64,000 nt of DNA from assembly GCF_947179515.1 (NCBI RefSeq), contig NC_067480.1:7931501-7995500 (forward strand), read 5' to 3'. Each line of letters opens with the position of its first letter. Within the stretch, counting starts at the first letter, position 1. Positions 11,541 through 22,510 of the stretch are shown one piece after another. The notes under the pieces are model-generated. The model saw nothing but the letters and a program-made list of their open reading frames with translations. It had not been told where the DNA came from and searched no databases. This DNA comes from Apodemus sylvaticus (lineage: Eukaryota; Chordata; Mammalia; Rodentia; Muridae). A program made the translations under genes and the position numbers.

Positions 11541-12045
11541 ATCATTTTTTTGAGATTATAATGCAGTTTTATCATTTCACCTTATCTTTCCTCCCTCCAA
11601 ATCTTTCCATGTACACCCCCCATAAATTATTTAAAACTGAAGTATAGCTGAATTTTTGATTAAAAAAAGCATACCTCCTGAATCCTGTTTATCCTAAACC
11701 TCTCCTGAAAGATCAAAGCTTCTGTTTCTATCCCCTGGCAGATAACTCATAAATCAAATACCACATCATTATTTTTAGATTAGGCAGACATTATAATTTT
11801 TTTTTTGCTCTAAAATATGGTTTAGCTCACACAATTGCCATTTCCTTCTTTTTTCCTTCTTTTTGGAAGTTATTTTTAGCTCTTTTTCAGTGGTTTGAAA
11901 TAACACTTCTATTTCAGACTTCTGTCTTATGATTCATTAACTTTAACTCCACTCCCTGACTCTGTAGCATGTAAAGGCTTCTTCAGCTCTAGACGCCACT
12001 GGACATATAAAGAATTTTTATTTTGTTTTATTTTATTTTATTTTT

Positions 12046-12241
12046 TAAGACAGGTCAAAGAGGAGGAGGAAGGGGAGGAAGAGGAGGAGGAAGAGGAAGA
12101 AGACGAAGAAAAAGAAGACGACAGGGTCTCACTATTTAGCTCTGACTGGCCAGAGTGTCAACTCACTAAGTAGACCAGACTGACCTTGAACTCACAGAAA
12201 TTTCCCTCCTCTGCCTCTGCCTCTCAAGTGCTGGCATTCAG
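12046..12241 (-). mobile_element. B1 SINE, antisense, with an internal purine tract
   Basis: The B1 phrase GACAGG appears twice, on either side of a 65-bp (GAG/GAA)n tract (about 12058-12122). After it the body continues with GACAGGGTCTCACTATTTAG to CTCAAGTGCTGGCATTC. The tract seems to have grown inside the element. Confidence 0.75.
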
Positions 12242-12245
12242 TCTC

Positions 12246-12583
12246 AAAAGATCAATCATGGTATGCACTCACTGATAAGCGGATATTAGCCTAGAAACTT
12301 GGAATACCCAAGTCATAATCCACATATCAAATGATGTCCAAGAAGAATGGAGGAGTGGCCCCTGGTTCTGGAAAGACTCAATGCAGCAGTATAGGGGAAT
12401 GCCAGAACAGGGAAGTGGGAAGGGGTGGATGGGGGAACAGGGGGAGGGAAGAGAGCTTATGGGACTTTCAGGAAGTGGGGAGCCAGGAAAGGGGAAATCA
12501 TTTGAAATGTAAATAAAAAATATATTGAATAAAAAAAAAATTCCCTTTGCTCAAAAAAAAACAAAAACAAAAACAAAAACAAA
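12246..12583 (+). mobile_element. L1 3' end with internal deletion and poly(A) tail
   Basis: It carries the mouse L1 3' phrases GATAAGCGGATATTAGCC, GGGGAATGCCAGAACAGGGA and GAAATGTAAATAAAAAATAT, and then A-runs to 12583. The segment between the first two phrases is far shorter than in full copies, so the 3'UTR carries a large deletion. Confidence 0.85.
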
Positions 12584-12721
12584 AAACGGTGTACTCCACC
12601 ATTTCTGGCCCCATAGGATAAGTTTTAAACTTGAAAACTCTTCAATGGTGTATATATTATTATAATTTGTACTACAGAAAAATTTTAAACTATGCTTAGA
12701 TTCTGTTTCTTTTATTTTTTG

Positions 12722-13030
12722 TTTTAAATTTTGTCGTGTGTGAGTGTGTGTATGTGTGTGTTCAATAGCATGCTTTTGAAGGTCAGAGGACAGCTTTTAG
12801 ATCTGATTCTCTCCTGTCATGTGGGTGGGTTTGGGGACCAAACTCAGATCATCAGGCTGTAGTGGCAGCACCTTTACCTGTTGGTACTTCACCTTATTTT
12901 TTGGGATTTTTTTGGTTCTCTGAACCCAGAGCTCACTAGTTTGGCTACACTGGCTAACATAGCCTGGCCAGAAAGCTCCAGAGACCCTCCTGTCTCTGCC
13001 TAGCCAACACTGGGACCAGAGATGCACACC
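12722..13030 (-). mobile_element. B4-type composite SINE, antisense
   Basis: A (TG)n-rich start, GGTCAGAGGACAGCTTTTAG and GGGGACCAAACTCAGATCATCAGG are followed by a diverged antisense B1-like half ending GGGACCAGAGATGCACACC. This matches the ID/B1 composite layout of B4/RSINE elements. Confidence 0.65.
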
Positions 13031-13720
13031 TCTGCGGCATCTGGATGTTAACGTTTTCAGGTATCTGAGTATCTCCTGGCTCCTAGCTCCTCTAACTTCT
13101 TACTTGTATGCAAATGTCTTTGTTTTACTTCCTGGTTCCATCAAAACCTGGCTGTGATGGGCATTTTAAGTGGAAAGCATTTTGAATGCCTAAGCCAGGA
13201 CCCTCATTTTATCTAGTTTTTGCTCCCAGATCAGGTTGTGACCTAAGCGCTTCCCGCTTTCTGATTGTCTTTTTGCATACCGTGGATCCTCGGTTGCTCT
13301 GAGCGACTGGGAGTCTACCCTGCATTCAGAAAGGATGTGAGCTACAAGATGGCGGCAGAGACAGTTGGGTTGCTGAGTCAACAACTTTCCAGTAAGAAGG
13401 TTCTCTGAAGAAAAGAAAGTCTCAAGGCGAGTAGCTGGAAGCCTTGGGGTCTGGGGGCCATGACTTATCTCCATATGCCACTGGGTTCTAGTGATGGGCT
13501 CACTGGTGCATGGAGAGCAGTCCCCAGAAGCTGTTAGGTTCCAGGGGACTAGCTGGGGGTGTTGTTCAGTAGTCATATGTGGTAAACGTATGTGGCACCA
13601 TGTGTCTAGTGTGCATAGATCCGCGGTTTGATATCCAACATGAGGAAATAATGTCTAACTACTATGTTTCGAGTTTCATGGGGAGGGAAATTTTATTTGC
13701 TAGCAAGATAAATGGGACGG

Positions 13721-13868
13721 AGCTGGATGTGGTGGGACACACCTTTTAATTCCAGCACCTGGGAGGCAGAGGCAGGAGGATCTCTATGAGTGAGGCCAGC
13801 TTGGTCTACAAAGGCAGTTCCAGGACAGCCAGGGCTTTACAGGGCAACCCTGTACAGGAAAAAAAAAG
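13721..13868 (+). mobile_element. B1 SINE
   Basis: GGAGCTGGATGTGGTGGGAC start, CCAGCACCTGGGAGGCAGAG, and A-tail followed by GA repeats. Confidence 0.9.
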
Positions 13869-13935
13869 AGAGAGAGATAATAATGTATACTAAGAAATTT
13901 TAGGAGAATAATAAAGTATAAAAAGGAAACTTATG

Positions 13936-14120
13936 GGCTGGAGAGGTGGCTCAGGAGTTAAGAGCACTGACTGCTCTTCCAAAGGTCCTGAGTTCAAATC
14001 CCAGCAACCACATGGTGGCTCACAACCATCTGTGATAAGACTCCCTTTCTGGGATGTCTGAAGACAGTTACAGGGCACTTACAGATAATAAATAAATAAA
14101 TAAATAAATAAATCTTTTTT
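13936..14120 (+). mobile_element. B2 SINE
   Basis: GGGCTGGAGAGGTGGCTCAG head and (AAAT)n tail. Confidence 0.93.
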
Positions 14121-14159
14121 TTAAAAAAGGGACATTATGTTGGTATTGTATACTAACTA

Positions 14160-14258
14160 CAGGTTCACAATGTGTATCCATGGCTGTCTTGGAACTTGCT
14201 CTTTAGACCAGGCTGGCCTTGAACTCACAGAGATCTACCCACCTCTGCCCCTCCCCCT
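14160..14258 (-). mobile_element. Partial B1 SINE, antisense
   Basis: CCATGGCTGTCTTGGAACTTG to CCACCTCTGCCCCTCC. The expected 3' end is replaced by CT-rich, then ACTGA-rich sequence (14280-14400) that I cannot assign. Confidence 0.75.
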
Positions 14259-15037
14259 CTCTCTAATCTTCTGGCTCCTCCTTCTCTGGCTTCATCTGCC
14301 TCTGCTGACCTGCACTGAACTGGATCAACTCCACCGTGCTGCACTCAATGCACTGACTCTCAACTGACTCAGCTCAACTCTTCTGAACTGACCGACGCCC
14401 TGCACTGCTCTCTTTCCTGTCCTCATGAAAGTTGGGTGTATTCCATCTCTGACCCATCCTGTCAAACCTTTCTCTGATTCGTCACTTTGCCCCTCAATGA
14501 GACATCACTTTCAAATGTGTCTGTTTCCTTCTACAAACTAAATTGACCTACTTTGTTTGGGATGAAAGGTGTGTGCTAAGAGTGTGCCTCTATTCCAGAT
14601 ACAGCCGCAACTGTGATGCTGGGTTAAAATTTCTCTACATCCCACGATAGTTGTAGCACTATTGTGTCAGTGAGCATAACTTGCCTGACTGGTTGCATAG
14701 AATGCAGGGTTCACTGCTGTGTAAGACTTTGCTTCCCCAGTGACCTGCAGAATTCCTTCTGGTACCATGAAAGCTAGACATAAGAAACGAAGCTCCCAGG
14801 TCAGTTCTAGCTTTATTTCTGTCATGAAGCCAAAGTGTGTGGTGTCTTCAGTAATAGGGTCTTGCTCTCTAGCATTGTGTGCAACCAAGAGCAACTGCAA
14901 TACTCTGTGGTTTTGGGGGGCCATCTGGGGCCTCCCTGACCAACAGCTCATAGGGAGGTACCTGGCACTTAACCCATGTTCTCTGGGAAAAGCATTGCTT
15001 CACCTATGTAGGTTCTCTCTGCTCAAAAGTCTTCTTT

Positions 15038-15088
15038 ACATGTATGTATATGTATGTACATGTATGTCTATGTATATATGTATATGTA
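15038..15088. repeat. (TATG)n-type degenerate microsatellite
   Basis: Interleaved TATG, TACATG and TATATG units. Confidence 0.85.
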
Positions 15089-15106
15089 GTAGTTGCTTTC
15101 TTTTTT

Positions 15107-15277
15107 TTTAAAGATATATTTATTTATTATATGTGAGTCTTCAGACACTCCAGAAGAGGGCATCAGATCTTATTACGGATGGTTGTGAGCCACCATGTAG
15201 TTGTTGGGATTTGAACTCCAGACCTTTGGAAGAGCAGTCAGTGCTCTTTTAACTGCTGAGCCACCTCTCCAGCCCCA
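15107..15277 (-). mobile_element. B2 SINE, antisense
   Basis: AAAGATATATTTATTTATTA tail at left, GAGCCACCTCTCCAGCCCC head at right. Confidence 0.92.
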
Positions 15278-15340
15278 GCAGTTGCTTTCATAAGGTGTTC
15301 CAATATGTCCTTTCTCTTTCCCATCAATTGTAAATATTCT

Positions 15341-15348
15341 TTCTTTTT

Positions 15349-15384
<36 letters not shown>

Positions 15385-15394
15385 TTTTTTTTTA
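15341..15394. repeat. (CTTT)n microsatellite
   Basis: Tandem CTTT units ending in a T-run, just before a B3-type SINE. Confidence 0.95.
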
Positions 15395-15408
15395 AAGCCG
15401 TTTCTAGG

Positions 15409-15610
15409 CTAGAGAGATGGCTCAGTGGTTAAGAGAACTTGTGGTTTTTCCAAAGGACCCAGGTGATTTCCAGCACCTACATGGTGACTCACAATTATCC
15501 ATAACTCTAGTTTTAGGGGATCTGATGTCTTCCTCAGACCCTCACAGGCACCCCACATGCTGCACAGACATATATATGTGCAAAACACATAAAATACATA
15601 AATCTAAAAA
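15409..15610 (+). mobile_element. B3-type SINE
   Basis: GGCTAGAGAGATGGCTCAGTG head, CAGCACCTACATGGTGACTCAC and CACATAAAATACATAAATC tail. Confidence 0.85.
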
Positions 15611-15840
15611 GTTATTTAAAATAGTTTCCTTCCTCCATTACACTCTTTAGTATGAATTTGTATGAGTGTGTGTGTGTCACTGTGAGGGGGTGGAGGTCAG
15701 AAGGCAACTTCCATGAAAATCATAGTGATTTTTACTTTTTAAATTGATGGTTGAATTTAGAATTTTATAGTGACAATTTTGGAATTTTGTTTAAAAAGAT
15801 AACATAGAAATATAGGAACATGTTTTGTTTTAATCCCAGG

Positions 15841-16211
15841 TGTAGCGATGTGGGGCTGCTTCAGACTGTCTGCAGCAGCTGGCTAAAATTTGCCTTGCGC
15901 TTTACCCAGGGCATGGTTTTGCCAGCTGCAGATGGTTTCTGTGATTGTGTGATGGTTGGAATTCTGGAAACTTTTCAGAGGTTACATAAATGCTAGAAGC
16001 ACAAGATGAGGCTGTTGGTTGTTCAGGGAGGATGGCTGCAGTTTGTTAGTAGCCATGATCCAAAAGGAAACAAAGGAAAAGACATTAGAGTCAGGAAACA
16101 CTCTCACTCCCTTCTATCCTTTCTCTCCTATCTAGTGATAGGGAGCAAAATTGGGGGGGGGGTAAAGAGTGGGAAAAAGAAGAACCCACAAAGTAGCAAA
16201 GTCAAGCTACA
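15841..16211 (+). mobile_element. 5' LTR of a decayed ERVK-class provirus (371 bp)
   Basis: The block begins TGTAGCG, ends in CA and lies directly before a tRNA-Lys-like primer binding site at 16214. A TATA-like TTACATAAATGC lies at about 15982-15994. The TG...CA ends and the adjacent primer site together support an LTR. I have not matched it to a named family. Confidence 0.6.
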
Positions 16212-16213
16212 AG

Positions 16214-16233
16214 TGGCAGCCCAACATTGGGCT
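16214..16233 (+). other. tRNA-Lys-type retroviral primer binding site (diverged)
   Basis: TGGCAGCCCAACATTGGGCT resembles the TGGCGCCCAAC-type site of ERVK elements, with substitutions. Its position two bases after the LTR fits the expected place for first-strand priming. Confidence 0.6.
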
Positions 16234-16370
16234 GGAAAGGTAAGGATAAAAGTGGGAAATTTGGTTTCAAATGCCTTGAAGGAATGGACATTTCAAGAGG
16301 CCAGAAAAAAATTATTGTGGCTGCTATTTCTGGGTTATGGGTTATCCCCTGCTTTGTTCCCAGAAGGGAT

Positions 16371-16505
16371 TTCTTCTTCTTCTTCTTCTTCTTCTTCTTC
16401 TTCTTCTTCTTCTTCTTCTTCTTCTTCTTCTTCTTCTTCTTCTTCTTCCTTTTCCTTTTCCTCTTCCTCCTCTTCCTCTTCTACTCTTCCTCCTCTTCTT
16501 TTTTC
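16371..16505. repeat. (TTC)26 microsatellite with polypyrimidine flank
   Basis: About 26 TTC units (16371-16448) run into an imperfect CT tract. It lies in the ERV leader, between primer site and gag remnant. The long Ser-rich frame across it is an artefact. Confidence 0.95.
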
Positions 16506-16509
16506 TTCA

Positions 16510-17990
16510 TATATTCTGTTTTTAAGAAGGTTGAAGACTGGTTGAGCAGTTAAAAAAATTGCAGGGGAAAATGTATGGGCCTGAGACGCAAAAACTGGCT
16601 GAAATGGAAACCAAAGGGGATCACTCTGATTTTTTTCCTGGTTCCATTGGAGAGGATGTAGGTGGAGGTGGGAGCATTTGAGGAGCTAGGAGCACCAGAG
16701 ATAAAAACAAAAAGCCTCAGTCTCCGTGAGCAAGAGAGCAGGAGTTTTCCACAGGAGGGAAAGAAACTTTGCCAGAGGGCAGTATAGTCAGAGAAAGGCT
16801 GAAAAAGCATGGGAACAATCTGATAAGACTGCCCATTTCAAGATAACGGGTTAATCTCAAACAAACCATGGACCTGTAGAGGGAGGTTGGGCAATATGGG
16901 GTTATGAGATCACCATCAGCTTTCCCAGTAGTTGTACAGCATATGCCTGCTAATGGCATAGAATAAGCTTGTGACAAAATACGATAGTGCCCTATAGAAA
17001 TGATAGATCTAAGGCATTTTAAAGAGGTCATGATTGCATATGGGATGCACTTGCCTTATGTGGAACAAATTCTAAATAACTGGACTACTCAAAATAGAAT
17101 TATTCCCCAAGACTATGGAAGGTATTGGTAATGGCTGTACTAGAGTCTGGTCCTCAGTTTCAATGTTAACATGGTGGAGTGAAGAAGCTGCAAATATTGA
17201 ACAGTGAGATAGAGTAAGGGGAATCAATATGGAATTAAAGACCAGTTATTAGGTGAAGGACAGTGCTCTGATATTTGAGAACAGATTCAATTTAATGACT
17301 CTACTATAGACAATGTTTCTTAGTGGCTTTAAGAGCTTGGGACAAAGTTCAGGAGCCTCATTTACAAAGATGATACAAGGCTCTGAAGAAACCTCCCTAT
17401 TTTCCGAAGCCTAGTCTCAGCTATGAACAAAGCTATATCAGACCCTAATGTAGGGAAGGTGTTGATAGAGACCTTGGTGTTTGAAAGTGCAAATGCTGAA
17501 TGTAAAAAAGTTATTAGAACATTAGTGATACAGGCAGTGTTTATGGATGAGTGGACAAGGGATATGACTAATATTGGTTATAATGTGTACCATGCTAATA
17601 TAATGGGTCAAGCTATAGCTAGAGGTCTCTAATACCAAAATGCCTTCAATTGTGGGAAATGTGGACATTTGCAAAGAGACCATGACCAAACCAAAGGCCC
17701 CAGATTTCAAAATACCTGGTACATTAACTGAGAAAAATACAGTACTTTGCACCAGAAAAGAGCCCTTTGTAGGGGTGATGATTTTCCTAAATCTCAAGCA
17801 GAAAGAATACCTAGGCTTATTAGAGTGTGTATGTGATGTGATTGGGTTCAGAAGTGTAGGTCCAAATATCCAAGGCAATTTCTTGCCATCCAGAAACAAA
17901 ATGGGGGGCCTAGTTCAAGGCTCCACAGCAGAAAGTATGAGACATTTGCCTCTTGTCAGCCAGGAAATAACAAGCAGGTGGGAAAACCTC
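16510..17990 (+). pseudogene. ERVK-class gag remnant
   Basis: Plus-strand frames carry gag-like capsid peptides: a segment around 17010-17130 with HLPYVEQILNNW and the following IIPQDYGRYW, a major-homology-like stretch near 17340-17400, and an open frame 17423-17632. A zinc-knuckle-like FNCGKCGHLQ lies at about 17648-17677, lacking some of the expected cysteines. In-frame stops and frameshifts break the reading frame repeatedly, so no protein can be made. It lies downstream of the LTR and primer site, in the expected order. Confidence 0.65.
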
Positions 17991-18049
17991 AACTAAGTAT
18001 TGTAGCTACTGCAGTCCATGCTGATCTAGACATGGCCACAGATAAACAC

Positions 18050-18705
18050 TTACTTTATCCCCAAAACTCAATGTTATAAAACAATCACTACAGTTTATAG
18101 TCCATTGCTCTCAGAGACAGTAGGGTTGATCTTGGGAAGGAGCAGATTGACCTCCCAAGGATGTGTTATGCATTCAGGAATCATAGATGAAGATTTCAAA
18201 GGAGAAAGTATGACCTGTGTAAAAAGAGAGACGCGAGTTAACACAGGTGATAGGAATGCTCAGTGGCCACTGTTTCCCTAGATGCTCCAGTAGAAAGAAC
18301 AGGAGGATTTGGAAGTCCTGGAAAACGTGTGTTTTGCAAACAGCTGTTAATGATCAGAAGCCAAAATCAAAGTTGCAATGAAGTGGTACTGAAAATTGGT
18401 TTGGTTGAAAGAGGAGCTGATGTAACTGTCACTTCACAAAGATCTTGGAATTCAGAATGTCCACTCCAAAAGGTTTACACAGTTTCTAGGAATTGAAAGT
18501 TACCTTAGATAAAACAAAGTGTGCTATGGGTTAAATGTGTGGGACCAGAGGTCAAATAGGAAAGTTAAGGCCTTATGTGGCTGACATACACATGAATTTA
18601 TGGAGAAGCCATCTTTTACAAGAGTGGGGTACTCAGATTAATATTCCTGTAATCCAAAAGACAGATCAAGATGAAATAATTTCTTCTCTGGATCCAGCAC
18701 CGATT
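18050..18705 (+). pseudogene. ERVK-class protease-region remnant
   Basis: Broken plus-strand frames continue from gag. Near 18620-18705 there is a peptide of the type WGTQINIPVIQ, resembling the end of the protease region. It stops abruptly at about 18705, where antisense L1 sequence begins. Reverse transcriptase is not found after it on this strand. Confidence 0.45.
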
Positions 18706-19900
18706 TCCTAACTGTATTTGCTCACTTGCTCAATCCTCTTAGAGTCATTGTTAACTTTTCCAAGTAGACTTTTGAGTTCTTTATCTAGCACTTCTTCAGA
18801 TTCAGTAACAGAAGACTCATGATCTTTGGAGGGCCCAAATTATCTTGATATTGTGTGTTTCTGTGTTGTGATTTGCGCATCTTCAGGTGTAACTATCTGT
18901 TGGTTTTGTCTGGAGATCTTCTCTTGAGGGCACAGTTCCCACTACTCCTAAGTGAGCAGAAGTCACTGTAAAGTCTACAACACAACACATTACCAGATGC
19001 AGTAATATACTCTGAGCAGTGCTAACTGCTATCCTACCAGTGATGTGGGGGAAATGGCGACCATATGGAGAAGCTATGAGCTTAAATATTATGTGTATAA
19101 ATTATAACAGTAATTGATCGATGCGGAGGAATATGGTAGGTAACATATAAAAGGAAAGGGAACGAAAACCGGAGAGTGACAGAGAGGAACAGAGAAAACG
19201 TTATAAAGAACAAAAAGCATGAGGTAGAAAACATGGGATTTCACAACAAAGAAAAAAAGGAAAACAAAATCAGGCACATGTAAGAGAGTAGAAAACAAAA
19301 AGTGAAATTTTTTTTATTTAAAAAAAGTCAAAATATCACTATGAAAAGAAGGAATTGGGAAAAGGCAAAGGGCAGAACTAACAAACAAACGCAAATTATC
19401 AGAAAAATAACAAAGTTTCCCAGCAGGTTTTCCCTGGACCCTTTAATATTACAGTCTGGTAGATGGGCAGGTTGGTCTGTAGGCATACATTTTTTTGCAA
19501 CCTCCTTTTAATAAGGGTTCAACCTCTCCTCTAGCCTACCACTCAGAGGTAGTGGAAGAGAAACGTTATTTAGGATAGGGGGAAAGTGGACCTGATCAGC
19601 AATAGTTCTTTGGGAGTGAGCTTGATCTTCTTTGGCAACACATCAGTCCTGTAGGAAACACCAAATAGCACTCAGCAGCTGCAGACCAGTCCTCTAGGCA
19701 GGCAGGCAGCACACATGAACTGGCAGCTGCTGTCCCATCCTCTCAGCAGGCAGACACCAGACATGAACCAGCAGCTGTAGTTCAATCCTGAAGGAACCTC
19801 AAGGCTCGCCAACCAGCCTGAGGTGAGGTTGCAGAAGCAGCAAGCTGTCGCAGGAACCTCACGAGCAGTTCTTGGGTAAGTTTTTCTCAATGGCAGCGTT
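18706..19900 (-). mobile_element. L1 5'UTR and ORF1-start fragment, antisense
   Basis: Reading the minus strand from about 18915 to 18710 gives an L1 ORF1 N-terminal-like peptide (blocks VTESEEVLDKELKS and GKVNNDSKRIEQVS). To the right, the reverse complement of about 19500-19870 resembles a rodent L1 5'UTR (CAGGACTGATGTGTTGCC, AACTATTGCTGATCAGGTCC). The element lacks the rest of ORF1 and all of ORF2: the 5' part has been kept and the 3' part lost, opposite to the usual L1 truncation. Confidence 0.55.
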
Positions 19901-19942
19901 ACCACAAGTTGAGCTCAACAGCGCTACTTAAGGCGAACCAAT

Positions 19943-19944
<2 letters not shown>

Positions 19945-19996
<52 letters not shown>
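19945..19996. repeat. (GT)26 microsatellite
   Basis: Uninterrupted GT repeat between the L1 fragment and antisense ERV-like sequence. Confidence 0.97.
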
Positions 19997-19997
<1 letters not shown>

Positions 19998-21000
19998 GTC
20001 AGTGAAGAACAGCGAGGCAGAGCAAACAAGCCAATGCTCAGTACTGTCTCCTGCTGTCTGTGGGCCGTATTTGTACTCCTTCATCCTGGGTCCTTTCACA
20101 TGTTTGCTGTATCAAAACATTCTTTCACCTATGTCTGCTTCAGGAAAACTTTCGCCTGTGTGCCGCAGGAAAACATATAACTTTCCAAAGACACTAGAAG
20201 TTTCCACTTCATATTGCCCTTTCTGTTTTTGTCCTTTTCTTTATCATTGGCAATCTACGCACAATAGAAATAATTGTAGGAACCATCCCATTTTCAATAA
20301 ATGGCACATGCACAATATAATCAACTAATCTAACAAAATGACCTAAAATTTCTATCATATACAATAATTCAATCAAAGCACTTCTAATTTCTATCAATCC
20401 CTGCTTGTAACCAGTAACAACCTTCCATCCTAGATGATAACAATTAATAATACAACAAATGATTAAACTTATCCACCCCAATTTAAGGGACTAGGGTGAT
20501 GATCTTCATAAAATTGCTTCTGCTGAATAGGGGTGAAGAAGTCCTATAGTGGCCCCAGGGAAGAAAATGGTTACTTGGAAAAAGGTTGCCATAGTATTTA
20601 TTGCCCATTTTCTGTGTTTTCTCGCTCTCCGTGGGATCTATCATTAAAGCTAGCCCCTTTGGAGTTTATTTGCATGCATTCTGGGGAGAAGTCAGTAACT
20701 GAGATGGTCTGTGAATCACCTGGGCCATTTGTTTTGTGAAGACATTCATGTCTCGGCTGATAAGAGGTTTTCCCTGGTCAGATATAATCTTTATAAGTTC
20801 TGTTGGTAACCATATTTTCTCACTCCCTGTAGATACATAAACATAACCACTCCCCATCTTAAAACTATTGCAGGTTTCCATTCTAATGTCAACACTCCTT
20901 ATAGTGTATTGGTTGGCCCAGTTCCTCAGTGTTTTTGATAACCCAGTGGCTCTCAGCTGCTCTTGTTCCCTTTTCACCAACATTAAGAAAATTGAGAGTT

Positions 21001-21105
21001 GCCAGCCTGGTCTACAGAGTGAGTTCCAGGACAGCCAAGGCTACACTACACAGAGAAATCCTGTCTTGAAAAACCAAAAAAATAAAAATAAAAATAAAAT
21101 AAAAT
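21001..21105 (+). mobile_element. 5'-truncated B1 SINE with perfect 13-bp target-site duplication
   Basis: The insert begins at GCCAGCCTGGTCTACAGAGT, i.e. it lacks the first half of B1, and ends in a (TAAAA)n tail. AAAATTGAGAGTT flanks it at 20988-21000 and 21106-21118, which proves insertion in the truncated form. Confidence 0.92.
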
Positions 21106-21187
21106 AAAATTGAGAGTTAGCAACACATTGTTTAGTCTGTCCTTGGGGATTTTTGATCTCCCTTTTTGTTTAATAAGAATCTCTTTT

Positions 21188-21329
21188 TTTGTTTTGTTTT
21201 TCTGAGACAGGGTTTCTCTGTGTAGCTCTGTGTACTCACTCTGTAGACCAGGCTGGCCTCAACTCAGAAATCTGTCTGCCTCTGCCTCCCAAGTGCTGGG
21301 ATTAAATGCATATGCCACCACTGCCTGGC
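21188..21329 (-). mobile_element. B1 SINE, antisense, with 13-bp target-site duplication
   Basis: Full antisense B1 flanked by AAGAATCTCTTTT at 21175-21187 and 21330-21342. It interrupts the antisense integrase remnant. Confidence 0.95.
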
Positions 21330-21493
21330 AAGAATCTCTTTTAAGGTATAATTGCCTCTTTCTATAACTGCTTGTCCTGTGGGATTATGTGGTGTAGGTT
21401 AACATGTTTTATAATGTAATGTGCAAAGAATTGTTGCATATTATATACATATGAGGGAACATTATCAGTTTTAATTTGTGCAGCTATACACAT

Positions 21494-21514
21494 ACACACA
21501 CACACACACACACA
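21494..21514. repeat. (CA)n microsatellite
   Basis: Short pure CA repeat inside the antisense ERV remnant. Confidence 0.9.
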
Positions 21515-21726
21515 ACTGAGTTGGGGTGGAAGGGTTGGCATATGGAAAGGAAGTGTCTTACATATTTCATGTGGCTAAATCAATTATTAGATAAAAAGTG
21601 TCATTACACAGGAAGGAGCTAAGCTTTGATCATACTTAAAGTGCTCATACATTAGCCTGCCAAAGATCATGGATGTTAATGAAAGTTATAAGACTTTCGG
21701 ACAGGATTAAGCACCGCTTCCCTTGT

Positions 21727-21922
21727 AGAACAGTGGTTGTCAACCTGTAGGCCAAACGACCTTCTCACAGGGGTCACCCAAAACACAGATATTACATTAC
21801 AATTCACAACAGTAGCAAAATTACAGTTATGAAGTAGCAATGAAAATAATGTTATGGTTGGGGTCACCACGCCGTGAGGGGCTGAATTCAAGGGTCACAC
21901 AGCATTAGGAAGGTTGAAAGCT
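21727..21922 (+). mobile_element. hAT-type non-autonomous DNA transposon
   Basis: The left end AGTGGTTGTCAACCTGTAGG and right end GGAAGGTTGAAAGCTGT are imperfect inverted repeats of the CAGTGGTTCTCAACC class. The internal CATTACAATTCACAACAGTA phrase matches a widespread mammalian element I know by sight. A relative in reverse orientation lies at 57600-57833. Confidence 0.6.
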
Positions 21923-22054
21923 GTAGTGCAACAAGGTTTATGTTCTCATTGGCTCTCCTTATCCTCAGTCCCGCGAGTCAGTTCAGAGGGATGTTACACA
22001 GGCAAAAGGTCTGCATCATAGCCGGAAGAATGTTTGGATTAGAAAACCCTGGTC

Positions 22055-22205
22055 TTGTGCTAGAGTTACATGTAGCTCAGGGTTTGCCTAGCGTCCCTGA
22101 GGCCCTAGGTTCAATCTATAGAACTGCAAAAAAACAAAAAACAAAAAAAGCAAGCAAGCAAACAAACAAACAAACAAAAAACCGAAACCCCCAAAACCTA
22201 ACAAA
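22055..22205 (+). mobile_element. ID-type SINE
   Basis: TGTAGCTCAGGGTTTGCCTAG and GAGGCCCTAGGTTCAATC are the ID (tRNA-Ala/BC1-like) core. A long A-rich (CAAA/GCAA)n tail follows. Confidence 0.75.
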
Positions 22206-22510
22206 AACCAATCGTTTTATAATGGGCAGCAAATAAACCTGCCTATCTTTTGTCCCAGAACACACTGTATTTGTTTGACATTACTAACTTTATCCTCTCC
22301 CTGAGTTCTCTTCTGTATAGCTTTTCCCTGGTAGGAGACAAAAATGGTTCCTACTTTTGAAGACCTCAAATACTTCACTGAACCAGAAAAGAAAGGAAGC
22401 TTCAGTTTAGTGGAAGCCTCAGTCTGTCTCTGTGGTTCATTGGTTCTGGTTGGACATGATGCCTATTTCTAAAACAAGTTACCAGTGGAGATGGTTATAT
22501 GTTGCTCCTT

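Larger units (their letters stand above)
20200..21720 (-). pseudogene. Antisense ERVK-class integrase / env-like remnant
   Basis: On the minus strand, the reverse complement of about 21360-21490 carries an integrase-core-like KTDN and NPTGQA context. After a B1 insertion the 20666-20983 frame carries an integrase C-terminal-like GSGYVYVSTGSEKIWLP motif. Further downstream (20209-20481) a hydrophobic GWISLIICCIINC stretch resembles a retroviral transmembrane segment. Stops and two B1 insertions break it. Orientation is opposite to the gag/pro remnant at 16.2-18.7 kb. Confidence 0.55.

Noticed and set aside
13190..13576. 128-codon minus-strand frame
   Set aside because: No domain and no support; surrounding sequence is non-coding and flanked by SINEs.
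16006..16545. 179-codon frame with a poly-Ser run
   Set aside because: It starts in the LTR, crosses the primer site and translates the (TTC)n array; it is not a gag start.
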